A DNA stretch of 64,000 nt from Paenibacillus oenotherae (GTDB lineage Bacteria; Bacillota; Bacilli; Paenibacillales; Paenibacillaceae): contig NZ_JAHZIJ010000006.1 of assembly GCF_019443105.1 (NCBI RefSeq), positions 62,001-126,000 on the forward strand, given 5' to 3'. Positions 43,537 to 51,927 of this stretch are shown here, one piece after another (position 1 is the first letter of the stretch; each line of letters opens with the position of its first letter). Both the position numbers and the translations under genes were made by a program. The notes under the pieces are model-generated. The model made no database searches. It was not told the DNA's origin and worked only from the letters and a program-made list of their open reading frames with translations.

Positions 43537-44622
43537 TTGAAAAGTGTTCTAATCATGGTTAAAAATTTGCGGTCAGGAGGGGGCACGGAAACTTACGTAT
43601 TAACATTGGCGCAAACCTTAAAGAAACAAGGATATCGGGTAGGGATTTATACGTCAGGCGGAACGTGGCTAGCATTTTTTCGCAATAAAGGGATGCGAAT
43701 TCACATTGCGTCTTCATACATGAATTCTCAAAAATTGTTGAAAAAGATGTTGAAATTATACCAAGTCGTTCATGCCAATGATCAATTCAGCGTATCTCTT
43801 CTGGCAACCTTGCGTCCTCTCCCAAGGCAGGTCATCGTAACTATCCATGGGAAATATTTCAAACCTGCTGCTATCAGAAAATCGAGTACGATAGCTAAAG
43901 CGATCATTACGGTTTCGCCGCCCATATATAACTATGCCTTGCGCTGCGGCGCAAAGTCGGCGAAGTTACACCTCATTCCCAATGGGATTGCCATTGAAAA
44001 CTTTCGGCCGCAAGGGACGAAATCTCTTCGTAAAAAATATAAATTCCCTTCGGGTGCTAACGTCATCGGGTATGTCGGCCGATTTGCATCAGAGAAATTG
44101 CCACTCGGCCAGCGGATCTCCCGGATTTTACGATCGTTTAAGGCTGGAAGACCGAATACCCGCGTGATGATTGCAGGAAGGTTATCCAAAAAATATGTTA
44201 AAGATTCTGGCCGATACATTGTAGCCGGGCTTATTTCGAATATGAGTGATTTTTATCGATCATGTGATGTTGTGGTCGGAACCGGTCGTGTCGCATTGGA
44301 AGCAATAGCTTGCGGAAAACCAGTCCTCGCGGTCGGATGCAGCGGGTTTGTTGGACGGGTGACCGTGAAAAATTTCAACTATGCCTGGAGAAGAAATTTC
44401 GGGGATCATCAAGACAGACGAGTGAAATGGACAGACAGGCAGCTCATAAACGACCTGAACAAAATTTTGCAATCGAAAAAAAGCGGCAAAAAACAAACGC
44501 TTCAAGTCCGGAATCTTATGATCCGTCAGTTTTCAAGCCGTAGCATGACCAAGAAGATCGTCCGCTTGTATCAAAAAAAACAGTTCAACTCAGGCATTAA
44601 CAATATTCTGTGTTACGTGTAG
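43537..44622 (+). CDS. Second GT4-type glycosyltransferase, divergent from the CotSA-like gene
   Basis: TTG at 43537 follows CGGGAGG. The 361-residue product begins MVKNLRSGGGTETYVLTLAQ, carries VTIHGKYFKPAAI, LIPNGIAIENF and VIGYVGRFASEKLP, and ends with VALEAIACGKPVLAVG, the GT4 donor-binding region. It is highly basic. It is divergent from the CotSA/CotS pair with a 160-base shared control region, so it probably acts in the same spore-coat or surface-glycan process. The acceptor is unknown. Confidence 0.82.
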   Translation: MKSVLIMVKNLRSGGGTETYVLTLAQTLKKQGYRVGIYTSGGTWLAFFRNKGMRIHIASSYMNSQKLLKKMLKLYQVVHANDQFSVSLLATLRPLPRQVIVTIHGKYFKPAAIRKSSTIAKAIITVSPPIYNYALRCGAKSAKLHLIPNGIAIENFRPQGTKSLRKKYKFPSGANVIGYVGRFASEKLPLGQRISRILRSFKAGRPNTRVMIAGRLSKKYVKDSGRYIVAGLISNMSDFYRSCDVVVGTGRVALEAIACGKPVLAVGCSGFVGRVTVKNFNYAWRRNFGDHQDRRVKWTDRQLINDLNKILQSKKSGKKQTLQVRNLMIRQFSSRSMTKKIVRLYQKKQFNSGINNILCYV

Positions 44623-44651
44623 GCAAAAGTCGCAAGTTGGAGCGGCAAACG

Positions 44652-44747
44652 TTACGTTTTCCCTCCAACCGAGCCGTGCTGAGGCAGCTTCTCCAAATTG
44701 TCCGCCATCAGCACGATGTCCGCCGTATCCGTGCCAGAGCTGCCCAT
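44652..44747 (-). pseudogene. Remnant of a metal-transporting P-type ATPase
   Basis: The minus strand reads MGSSGTDTADIVLMADNLEKLP, a compressed version of the hinge region of CadA/ZntA-type heavy-metal ATPases (…TADIVLMADNL.KLP…). It then runs into a stop after 32 codons. Neither the upstream catalytic domain nor the last membrane spans are present. A lost heavy-metal pump gene is the simplest explanation. Confidence 0.6.
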
Positions 44748-44755
44748 TACAACAA

Positions 44756-44796
44756 CAATCCCCGCTTGGCCGTGTGGCTGGGCGGGGATTGTTTGT
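44756..44796. terminator. Bidirectional terminator between the glycosyltransferase and a small leftward gene
   Basis: CAATCCCCGC (44756-44765) pairs with GCGGGGATTG (44782-44791), followed by TTTGTTTTG on the plus strand and TTGTTGT on the minus strand. Confidence 0.8.
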
Positions 44797-44817
44797 TTTG
44801 CTTTATAACATACTCTC

Positions 44818-45150
44818 TTACCTTGTTATCGCGTACACGCTAACTACAAAATTGGCTGTTGCGCCATTCGGATTTGCAATATAAAGAGATCTGCTTTCGT
44901 AAACATCTGTATACTTACCGTTAACGACGCCAGCAAAAATAGTTGGATCGCTGCCGCCGCTTACATCTCGCGCTACAATGAAACTAATCGAATTGGGATC
45001 ATCACTTCCAAAAGACGTTATTTCCCATTGAAAATTGATTGTGTTGGCAGGAAGAGTGTCCGTTGAAAAGTTCCCGCTGGAACGGCTTGACTGGCCAGCT
45101 TGAGGGGTTGGTGAAGAAGTGACGCTCGAAATAAGTATTTTTGCCGACAT
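44818..45150 (-). CDS. Unrecognised 110-residue beta-rich protein
   Basis: A GAAGGGATG ribosome site precedes the ATG. The product is Ser/Thr-rich and contains alternating beta-strand patterns (NFQWEITSFGS, SISFIVARDVSG, FVVSVYAI). It lacks Cys, signal peptide and membrane span. I do not recognise it. Composition and size resemble small spore-surface or exosporium-type proteins of Bacillales, and its neighbours are coat glycosylation genes, but this is only context. Confidence 0.55.
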   Translation of the reverse strand: MSAKILISSVTSSPTPQAGQSSRSSGNFSTDTLPANTINFQWEITSFGSDDPNSISFIVARDVSGGSDPTIFAGVVNGKYTDVYESRSLYIANPNGATANFVVSVYAITR

Positions 45151-45322
45151 ATATTACATCCCTTCATGGTTGTGATGCCTTACAAAGAGATGTATATGGA
45201 TTAAAATTTAAAGTATGACGATATTTATATCCCCTGAGAACCCTGCTGATCCACTGCGCCATTCGGTAAGCGATCCGAAGCGTATCATCGTGCCTTTTTC
45301 GGACTCATACTTGCCCTTCTGA

Positions 45323-45742
45323 CTATGATTTCTTAATCACAATCGACAATTTGTAGTTTGCATGCTTGTTCAATCCTTCAAGAAATTTATCTGCGTGTTC
45401 ATTGGATGGAAATCTGCACTCAAGCATGTAACAGCCATCCCCACTTATTTTGTAGTTATTTAATACGTATTGCTCTTGCTCCTGGATAAAGGTTAGCAAA
45501 GGCTGATGATTGTGGGTATGAGGGGTATTCGTATAGATCGTAATAAAGGCATGAATATAATAACCTAATTGTACTTGATTCACTTTAATCGAGTATTCCT
45601 CTATAACGCCAGTATCCTCCAACTTCGCAACACGACTTGCGGCTGCTTGTCCGGTCAAATGCACTTTCTCCCCTAACTGCTTCATTGTTATACGACTATT
45701 TCTAGATAGCTCAGCCAAGATAAGCATGTCGGTTTGATCCAT
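45323..45742 (-). CDS. Lrp/AsnC-family regulator
   Basis: The 139-residue protein has an N-terminal helix-turn-helix (ILAELSRNSRITMKQLGEKV, TGQAAASRVAKLEDTG). A C-terminal RAM/AsnC ligand-sensing domain follows (YYIHAFITIYTNT, GDGCYMLECRF). It is divergent from a metallo-hydrolase gene. The shared region contains an inverted repeat that could be its binding site, so it probably controls that gene and itself. Confidence 0.88.
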   Translation of the reverse strand: MDQTDMLILAELSRNSRITMKQLGEKVHLTGQAAASRVAKLEDTGVIEEYSIKVNQVQLGYYIHAFITIYTNTPHTHNHQPLLTFIQEQEQYVLNNYKISGDGCYMLECRFPSNEHADKFLEGLNKHANYKLSIVIKKS

Positions 45743-45832
45743 AATAATCCCCCTATAGAAAATACAAACTTAGAGTTGGAATGTGGTTTCGTTTAGATTA
45801 GTTTCAAAACTCAAGTCAAACCGCCAAATGAC

Positions 45833-45855
45833 TTGATTTATACGATGTAAATCAA
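45833..45855. promoter_or_regulatory. Inverted repeat in the Lrp/hydrolase control region
   Basis: TTGATTTA and TAAATCAA are perfect inverse arms separated by seven bases. They lie just upstream of a -10-like TACAAT (45869-45874) that lacks a good -35. Activation of the hydrolase by the Lrp-like protein is inferred. Confidence 0.5.
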
Positions 45856-45905
45856 ACTGCCCCTTCGCTACAATAGAGCATAACAAAACAGAAGGAGCAG
45901 AGAAT

Positions 45906-46565
45906 ATGAAAATTACACAAATTAGAAATGCAACCTTGGTTGTTGAATATGCGGGTAAGAAATTTTTGATTGACCCGTTTCTGGCGGACAAAGGTACCTA
46001 CCCGCCTTTTCCGAACTCGGTAAGACAGGATCAATTTAATCCGTTGGTTAGCTTACCCACTTCCCTTGACAACATTATAAATGTTGATGCTGTTATTGCA
46101 ACCCATCTGCATATAGATCATTTTGACGACACAGCCAAAGAGATGCTGCCAAAGGATATCCAACTAATCAAGACAAAAGGAGAACACGGTCGAGGGGAAA
46201 TATTAAAGCTTGCCGGTGATGTTTGTGGTGTTGTTTTTAAGCATGAAGATGAGAAAACGTTATATATAGCTGGAGATACAGTTTGGTATAAAGCTGTTCA
46301 AGAAGTAATCGAAGCCCATAAACCAGAGATCATTGTCGTAAATGGTGGAGATAACCAATTTCTACAAGGCGGCTCTTTAGTAATGGGTAAAGAGGATATT
46401 TATCACGTGTGTCAAGCAGCTCCAAACTCACAAATCATTTCAGTCCATATGGAAGCCGTCAATCACTGGACATTATCCAGAGACGAACTAAGAAGCTTCC
46501 TTGCTGAAAAAGGAAGCTCCTCTAATGTTTTAATACCGGATGACGGTGAATCCTACACCTTTTAA
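45906..46565 (+). CDS. Metallo-beta-lactamase-fold hydrolase (UlaG-like)
   Basis: The 219-residue protein starts directly with the beta strands of an MBL fold. The motif THLHIDHFD supplies the metal-binding histidines and Asp; later ligands are in YIAGDTVW and the VHMEAVNHW stretch. Short MBL proteins of this kind include UlaG lactonases and various phosphoesterases, so the substrate is open. An AAGGAGCAG ribosome site precedes the ATG. Its regulator is probably the divergent Lrp-type gene. Confidence 0.8.
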   Translation: MKITQIRNATLVVEYAGKKFLIDPFLADKGTYPPFPNSVRQDQFNPLVSLPTSLDNIINVDAVIATHLHIDHFDDTAKEMLPKDIQLIKTKGEHGRGEILKLAGDVCGVVFKHEDEKTLYIAGDTVWYKAVQEVIEAHKPEIIVVNGGDNQFLQGGSLVMGKEDIYHVCQAAPNSQIISVHMEAVNHWTLSRDELRSFLAEKGSSSNVLIPDDGESYTF

Positions 46566-46659
46566 AGCCATCGCTTTTTTCGCCCCGAAATGATGAACGG
46601 TGGACAAGATGAGAATATTCGTAGGTCTCGTTACCTCAAATTTGTGAAATCCAAGTTAG

Positions 46660-47091
46660 TTACAACCAATCCTCTTCTCTATCGATGTACCATTTACCAT
46701 CAACCTTGGCAACGGGAACCGTCTCGTTTAATTCTTCTGCTTCATTATAGGGCTCCCCCAGTTCCAAAGTTGCGTGATAGGTTACATTCCCTTTATTCCC
46801 ATCAAGCTCCACGTTGAGAATCTCAATACTATATTGAGAGTCCTTGTACACTCCTCCATAAAACGGCTTTAACATAGGCTCAGAACGCTTCTCGGGTACT
46901 ATACATGCGATCACAAGCTCTGTTTCAACATACAATCTTGCTTTGGCATAGCTTTCCACAATACTGCCCGGACTCTCGTAATTCGGGCCATCTTCTTTAT
47001 CCCGAAGAAAAATGTAGGAAGTTCCCAATATAACCGTAAGCACAGCACCGATTACTATCGCTCTTCGTTTCGATAAAAACCGTGTCATCAT
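46660..47091 (-). CDS. Membrane-anchored protein with NTF2-like ending
   Basis: ATG 47091 lies six bases after GAGG; an upstream ATG at 47124 has no ribosome site. The 143-residue product has one N-terminal span (AIVIGAVLTVILGTSYIF) and an outer domain. The domain ends VAKVDGKWYIDREEDWL, a pattern common in DUF4878/NTF2-like lipoproteins and anchors. No catalytic motif is visible. It is a single gene convergent with the hydrolase. The function is unknown. Confidence 0.6.
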   Translation of the reverse strand: MMTRFLSKRRAIVIGAVLTVILGTSYIFLRDKEDGPNYESPGSIVESYAKARLYVETELVIACIVPEKRSEPMLKPFYGGVYKDSQYSIEILNVELDGNKGNVTYHATLELGEPYNEAEELNETVPVAKVDGKWYIDREEDWL

Positions 47092-47291
47092 CTGCGACCT
47101 CGCTTCATTTCTATGATTTGTCAACTTAACTACTATCTCATATAGATATATATGTCGTATAGTTATTTTTGCATTTTTCGCCGATATGCCCTAACAATAA
47201 TAATATAGCTAATAACAATATTCATTTATTGTAAAACGATAAGTCGTGTGATAAAATCATTTTGTCATTATATAAGTGTGAGGTGATTTCA

Positions 47292-47759
47292 ATGCATGTT
47301 AAACGAGGTTCAACCACTTTCTTGAAGGTAATTATTGTTCTGGCTGGAATTGCAGTGCTTGCTTTATGTATCTGTTTGCCTGGGATAGCCGTTAGAGATG
47401 CAAGGATACATCCAGAAACGGCTTACTTCCTAATCCCCTTCTTAATATGTGCATACGGATTCTGTATTGCGTTTTCTGTTGCGTTGTATCAGGCATTTAA
47501 ACTATTGACCTGTATCGAGAAGAACAATGCTTTCTCTGAATTATCTCTTAAATCCTTGCAGGTTATAAAGAGATGCGCTTTTACAGTCATTATTCTCATT
47601 TTGATAGCAATAGTAAGTCTTAGGGTGCTTGCTACAGTTACACATAGTGATGATGCAGCGGGTCCTACATCATTATGTCTGATGGCTATTCTGGCAACAA
47701 GTATCATCGCAGCCATTGTGGACGCACTTCAAAAGCCATTAAAAAAGTATGGGCAATAG
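47292..47759 (+). CDS. DUF2975 membrane protein
   Basis: The ATG at 47292 follows GTGAGGTGAT. The 155-residue protein has four membrane spans with a short charged loop (KLLTCIEKNNAFSELSLKSL) typical of DUF2975. In most Bacilli a small XRE/YozG-like helix-turn-helix gene follows at once. Here a terminator follows instead, so the usual partner is missing. The role of the family is unknown. Confidence 0.7.
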   Translation: MHVKRGSTTFLKVIIVLAGIAVLALCICLPGIAVRDARIHPETAYFLIPFLICAYGFCIAFSVALYQAFKLLTCIEKNNAFSELSLKSLQVIKRCAFTVIILILIAIVSLRVLATVTHSDDAAGPTSLCLMAILATSIIAAIVDALQKPLKKYGQ

Positions 47760-47769
47760 ATGCAAAAAT

Positions 47770-47797
47770 GGCTGTCGAGAATTTCTCGACAGCCTGT
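47770..47797. terminator. Palindromic terminator between DUF2975 and pspA
   Basis: GGCTGTCGAGA and TCTCGACAGCC are perfect eleven-base arms around ATT. No long U-run follows on either strand, but its position between converging genes suggests termination. Confidence 0.6.
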
Positions 47798-47833
47798 ACA
47801 GCAATAACGAAACCAAATTTCATTCCAGTGTTG

Positions 47834-48493
47834 TTATTGCTGCTGCTTCAATTGTGCCAATGATGCTTCGATCTCCGCCGTTAGCGTCGGATCGAGATAC
47901 TGCGGCGCGGACCGCTTAGCCGGCACGTGGAAATAATTCATTGCCTCCAGCTCCGCCTCGATCATTAGCACTCTCTCCTCCGCACGGGCGAATCCTCTGA
48001 CAATGCCGTCCGTCTGAAACGATACAACACTCTGGTTCAGCTCCTTCAGGGAGCTTGCCACATTAACCCGGGATTCGAGCAGCAGCCGGCGGTGATTGTA
48101 CTCCTCCGATTGAACCTGCAGCTGGGCGATACGCTCCTCGAGCACCTTCGTTTGTTCCTGGATCGCTGCATACTGCTCGCGGTAGACTGCCAGCTTCTTC
48201 TCCTGCAGCAGCTTCTCCTGCAGCGCCAGCTTCGCGATCTGATCCTCGCCCTGGGCCACCGCAAGCCTCGCTTGGCGGTCACGCTTCTCAGCTACCGTCT
48301 CGGCATTCGCGATCAGCGCCGCCTGCCGCTTCTCAATAAACAGCTGCTGCGCCAGCGCCCGCTGCCCTTTCTCCAGCTCAACACTGAATTCCCGCATATA
48401 TTGATTCACCATATTGAGCGGCTTCTCGCATTTATCAATGAGCCCATTCGTTTCGGCTAGAAACACACTTTTAACACGTTTGAAGATCCCCAT
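47834..48493 (-). CDS. pspA: PspA/IM30-family membrane-stress protein
   Basis: The 219-residue product starts MGIFKRVKSVFLAETNGLID. It is almost entirely helical with long heptad stretches (QEQTKVLEERIAQLQVQSEE), as in PspA/IM30/Vipp1 proteins that coat stressed membranes. The last 40 residues are Ala/Pro-richer and end in LKQQQ. The ATG lies one base after the stop of the membrane-protein gene before it, so translation is coupled. The operon is preceded by a TTTAC direct repeat also found at the two-component operon upstream. Confidence 0.85.
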   Translation of the reverse strand: MGIFKRVKSVFLAETNGLIDKCEKPLNMVNQYMREFSVELEKGQRALAQQLFIEKRQAALIANAETVAEKRDRQARLAVAQGEDQIAKLALQEKLLQEKKLAVYREQYAAIQEQTKVLEERIAQLQVQSEEYNHRRLLLESRVNVASSLKELNQSVVSFQTDGIVRGFARAEERVLMIEAELEAMNYFHVPAKRSAPQYLDPTLTAEIEASLAQLKQQQ

Positions 48494-48494
48494 C

Positions 48495-48974
48495 TTACTT
48501 CGACTCCTTCGTTTGGTTATGCTGAATTTCCCATTGGTCCAGGAAGTCCGATGCCGTCGGAATGCTTGCAAGCACATTCGCCTCATCCGCTGCTCTCGAC
48601 CGTTTGCCTCGCTTGCTCATCCAGAACAATAAAAGTACGGCGATTAGAATCGTTCCGCCCACCGCTACGCCAGTACCAACGCCGTTCTCATGATCCCGCT
48701 CGATGTGTATGCCGCCCTCTCGGAGCAACTGCGCTTGCGGCGGCGGTATTAGCACAGTTGCATCTGCACCGCGTGGTACCGGTATAACCGCGCCTCTGCC
48801 ATCTCTTATCTTAATGTCACCTTCAGGTCTGCCATGAAACTCCTGACTAACCCTCACCACTTTTGTTGCATCACGCCCATGCTCACCAGCCGCCAAACTT
48901 ATGCAGGCTCCGACAGCTGCGATGATGACGGATACTAGCAGCGCTTTTTTCAACCAAGGTCTAATGCGTCTCAC
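48495..48974 (-). CDS. Two-span membrane protein co-expressed with PspA
   Basis: The 159-residue protein has an N-terminal span or signal (ALLVSVIIAAVGACISLAAG), a polar outer region of about 75 residues, and a second span (GVAVGGTILIAVLLLFWM). A cytoplasmic tail of 40 residues follows. I do not recognise a named family. It probably anchors or signals to PspA, as LiaF/LiaI or PspC-type partners do, based on its coupling to pspA. It is the first gene of the operon controlled by the adjacent two-component system. Confidence 0.65.
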   Translation of the reverse strand: MRRIRPWLKKALLVSVIIAAVGACISLAAGEHGRDATKVVRVSQEFHGRPEGDIKIRDGRGAVIPVPRGADATVLIPPPQAQLLREGGIHIERDHENGVGTGVAVGGTILIAVLLLFWMSKRGKRSRAADEANVLASIPTASDFLDQWEIQHNQTKESK

Positions 48975-49014
48975 GCTTTAACCATCCTTTCATAACCGTG
49001 TTCTTACAGTACCA

Positions 49015-49046
49015 ACTATACCGGGCAATAGTAAAAGTACGGTAAA
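49015..49046 (-). promoter_or_regulatory. Promoter of the membrane protein-pspA operon with TTTAC direct repeat
   Basis: On the minus strand TTTACCGTACTTTTAC (49046-49031) carries two TTTAC half sites eleven bases apart. That is the spacing used by OmpR-type regulators. A -10-like TATAGT (49020-49015) follows ten bases later. The identical 16-base element precedes the response regulator gene. Confidence 0.7.
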
Positions 49047-49110
49047 GGGCAAAATAAATCCCTTCCTCTTCATCTTCCAAAGAGAAAGGGCTGATATCCT
49101 TCTTCATGTG

Positions 49111-50421
49111 CTATACAGGAAACTCTACCGAAAATGTACTTCCTTTCCCGGGCGAACTCTCAAGAACAACCGAGCCCCCATGGGCGATAACGATCTGTTT
49201 CGCAATCGCGAGTCCAAGCCCCGCGCTTCCTTCTTCACGAGAGCGGTGTTTCTCGACCCGGTAAAATCGGTCAAAGATACGCGGCTGATCCGCTTCGGCA
49301 ATGCCGATGCCGCTGTCCCGGACAATGACGCGCCACTGCTTCGGGTTAGGATCCAGACCAACGTCGACCTTGCCTTCCTCAGGCGTGTACTTGATCGCAT
49401 TATCCAGCAGAATATAAACCAGCTGCTTCAGCCGCTCCGGATCGCCCTTCACAATCAGCGTATCCGGCAGCATCGTCCGCAGCGTGATCGCCTTCTTCTG
49501 GGCAACACCTTCGAAGGCAAGCACCCACTGGCGGAGCTTCGGCACAATGTCGAACGCGCCCATCTCGAACTCGACTGAGCCAGCGTCGGATCTTGCAAGC
49601 ATCAACAGATGCTGCACCATGCGGCTCATCCGGCCAATCTCTTCCTTCATATCCGAAACGACTTCCTTCGAATAGGGCGTAATGGTATCCCCATTCTCCA
49701 GCTCAATCACTTCGAGGGAAGTGTTCATAATGCTGAGCGGCGTCCTCAGCTCATGAGAAGCATCCGCCAGAAACTGCTGCTGTTGCCTGAACGTTCGCTG
49801 AATCGGAATCATCGCTTTTTTGGACATCGAGGAGCTAAGTTTTACGGCTGCAATAATGAAAATAATAAAAATAATGATGAACACGATAAGCAGATTGCGA
49901 AGTATGTCCCAGTAAAAGGTGACATCCTTCGCTGCATAGATCGTCGCTGGCCCGCTCGTCGTCATAATCGGATGCGCGCCTACGAAGAGCAGCCGTTCGT
50001 CCATCCTGACCGTAATATCCCCATAGCGCTGCTTCTGTTCGGGCTGCCAGCGCAAACGGAACGTATCCCGGTCTGGCTGCCATTGTTCAATCTCCGCCAT
50101 ATTGCGGTCGCCAAGCTGCGGGATTGCATCGCTGCGAGCAAGCACTTGACCGCGATTATCCAGCACATAGAAGAAATGCAAATTATCGCTGCGGCTGTTC
50201 TCCAAGTCCGGAACGACAACACGGCCGTCCTCGGTTGCATACATGGTCGTGCGGAGCAAGTTGCTCTGCTCCCGATACGCCATGAAAATGAAGAAGAGCG
50301 CTACGATGATCGAGAATAACGCCAGAAACATAATGATGAGCCACGTATAGGTAACCGTGAGCTTCCTCTGTGTGTATTGGAATAAGTCGCGCTTCTTCCC
50401 TTTTTTAAGCATCCATTTCAA
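49111..50421 (-). CDS. Envelope-stress type sensor histidine kinase
   Basis: The 436-residue kinase has a first span near residues 30-55, an outer domain of about 130 residues and a second span (LLIVFIIIFIIFIIAAV). A HisKA box (FLADASHELRTPLSIMNTS) and an ATPase with LLDNAIKYTPEEG and GSAGLGLAIAKQ follow. Its TTG start overlaps the response regulator gene by 17 bases. It probably phosphorylates that regulator, which I infer controls the pspA operon just downstream. Confidence 0.9.
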   Translation of the reverse strand: MKWMLKKGKKRDLFQYTQRKLTVTYTWLIIMFLALFSIIVALFFIFMAYREQSNLLRTTMYATEDGRVVVPDLENSRSDNLHFFYVLDNRGQVLARSDAIPQLGDRNMAEIEQWQPDRDTFRLRWQPEQKQRYGDITVRMDERLLFVGAHPIMTTSGPATIYAAKDVTFYWDILRNLLIVFIIIFIIFIIAAVKLSSSMSKKAMIPIQRTFRQQQQFLADASHELRTPLSIMNTSLEVIELENGDTITPYSKEVVSDMKEEIGRMSRMVQHLLMLARSDAGSVEFEMGAFDIVPKLRQWVLAFEGVAQKKAITLRTMLPDTLIVKGDPERLKQLVYILLDNAIKYTPEEGKVDVGLDPNPKQWRVIVRDSGIGIAEADQPRIFDRFYRVEKHRSREEGSAGLGLAIAKQIVIAHGGSVVLESSPGKGSTFSVEFPV

Positions 50422-51097
50422 ATCGATAGCCTACCCCCCTGATGCTGTGAATGGCCGTTTCCCCTCCGGAATCGTCCAGCTTGTCTCGGAGCATCTTCAC
50501 GGTAACATCGACATTTTTGTAGGAAACATCACTGCCGAGCCCCCAGATGCGATTGAGAATCGTCTCTCTCGTCAGCACATTGCCGATGTTCTGCAGGAAG
50601 AAATCGAGAAGCTGATACTCCCTCGGGCTAAGCTGAATCTCCGCGCCGTCTCGCGATAGCTGGTGTGAAGTGCGATTGAGCGTGTAATGCCCGAACGTCA
50701 CGATATCGGACTGTCTCGGGGCAAAATTCCGCCGTGCCAGCACACGAAGGCGAGCGAGCAGCTCATCCATCTCGAAAGGCTTCGTCAGATAGTCGTCGGC
50801 TCCTGCATCGAGGCCGAAGATTTTATCCTGCAGCGAATCTTTAGCCGTCAAAAGAACGATGGCTTGTCCATAATTGTCGCCCCGCAGCCGCTTACAGACA
50901 TCGACTCCATCCATGAGCGGCATCATCCAGTCCAGGATGAGCACATCATAAGCCGATCCATAGGCATAATCGAGCGCATCTTCGCCGTTGTCCACCCAAT
51001 CGACGTGATAGCCACCCTTCTTCTCCAGCATGTATCTGATAAGCTTGCCGAGCTTCTTATCATCTTCCGCCAGCAAAATATTCACCTTTACGCTCAC
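50405..51097 (-). CDS. OmpR-family response regulator of the pspA-linked system
   Basis: The 230-residue protein has a receiver with ILLAEDDKKLGK, the phosphorylated Asp in VLILDWMMP, and LLTAKD and YLTKPF. A C-terminal winged helix follows (LTRETILNRIWG, SIRGVGYRFEMD). It is the first gene of its two-gene operon. Its promoter contains the same TTTAC direct repeat as the pspA operon, implying autoregulation and control of pspA. Confidence 0.92.
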   Translation of the reverse strand: MSVKVNILLAEDDKKLGKLIRYMLEKKGGYHVDWVDNGEDALDYAYGSAYDVLILDWMMPLMDGVDVCKRLRGDNYGQAIVLLTAKDSLQDKIFGLDAGADDYLTKPFEMDELLARLRVLARRNFAPRQSDIVTFGHYTLNRTSHQLSRDGAEIQLSPREYQLLDFFLQNIGNVLTRETILNRIWGLGSDVSYKNVDVTVKMLRDKLDDSGGETAIHSIRGVGYRFEMDA

Positions 51098-51123
51098 CGC
51101 CGCTCTATTCGAAATAATAAGTT

Positions 51124-51156
51124 AGTATACCAGACAAACAGTAAAAGTACGGTAAA
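51124..51156 (-). promoter_or_regulatory. Promoter of the two-component operon with TTTAC direct repeat
   Basis: TTTACCGTACTTTTAC occurs on the minus strand (51156-51141), identical to 49046-49031. A -10-like TATACT lies at 51129-51124 after eleven bases. The match of sequence, orientation and -10 distance supports a shared activator. Confidence 0.7.
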
Positions 51157-51263
51157 AAAATCATCCCCATCCGCTAGATTGGCGAATAGGGGACACACCG
51201 AAAGCAGTAAAAAGAGCGCGTGCAATTCTATTACTATATTGTACCATTAATATTATTTTGTGG

Positions 51264-51269
51264 TATAAT
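51264..51269 (+). promoter_or_regulatory. Extended -10 upstream of the VOC gene
   Basis: TGG directly before a perfect TATAAT (51264-51269) forms an extended -10; a -35 is weak. It predicts a leader of about 140 bases before the ATG at 51412. The rest of the 51157-51411 gap shows no gene. Confidence 0.5.
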
Positions 51270-51411
51270 TTGGTCACGTAATAATGAGAGAGGTTTCGTA
51301 TAGGGGTTGTCCGTAAAGGAATGTCGGGCATTCAGTTTCTTCGATCGCGAGGGGCGAGAATTTAGCTTTCTCAGGGTTACACATCATAAATTTTCATAGG
51401 AGGATATTGCG

Positions 51412-51765
51412 ATGAACCGTGTCATTGCTTTTGAAATCAGCAGTCAGGATGCTGAGAAACAATCGAAGTTTTACGAAGACGTATTCGGATGGGAGTTGGG
51501 TCAGCCCAACTGGGGCTATTACCCCGCGAAGACGGGATCCTCTACTGAGCCGGGCATCGACGGGGGTATCGCGCAGGGTCCGTCCCATTTCCCGTTGGGA
51601 GTGCGTCTGCAAATTCAAGTGGATTCCATCGACGCCTCGATCGCGAAGGCGGTCGAACATGGAGCCACGGTCGTACAGGGGAAAATGGATTTTGGCGACT
51701 TTGCGCTTGCTTACATCGCCGATCCGCTTGGTGTTCACTACGGACTGATCGAGAATACGAAGTAA
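51412..51765 (+). CDS. VOC (glyoxalase/bleomycin-resistance fold) protein
   Basis: The 117-residue protein has the paired beta-alpha-beta-beta-beta modules of the VOC superfamily. They start with VIAFEISSQDAEKQSKFYED and VFGWELGQ and end with FALAYIADPLGVHYGLIE. VOC proteins bind a metal and act as isomerases, lyases or resistance proteins; the substrate cannot be assigned. AGGAGGATA precedes the ATG. It is a single-gene unit. Confidence 0.82.
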   Translation: MNRVIAFEISSQDAEKQSKFYEDVFGWELGQPNWGYYPAKTGSSTEPGIDGGIAQGPSHFPLGVRLQIQVDSIDASIAKAVEHGATVVQGKMDFGDFALAYIADPLGVHYGLIENTK

Positions 51766-51927
51766 CAGCAACAGCAAGGAAAACCATCCCGATTGTGAGA
51801 ATAAAGTCCGAGATAATATACAAGCAAGATTCAATTGGGATAAACACTATATACTGCATTTCAGGAATTCCATAGTCCAATATCCAATAAGTCAGTCCCA
51901 AAATGATGTGAGAAGATGCCTCCTAAT

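Noticed and set aside
45160-45320. Coding-like stretch on the minus strand after the Lrp gene (reads GTMIRFGSLTEWRSGSAGF)
   Set aside because: The open frame is about 35 codons, without ribosome site or recognised family. It could be a remnant, but nothing supports a call.
51098-51250. Small rightward frame overlapping the two-component promoter
   Set aside because: It covers the response regulator's start and operator in antisense and has no ribosome site or motif.
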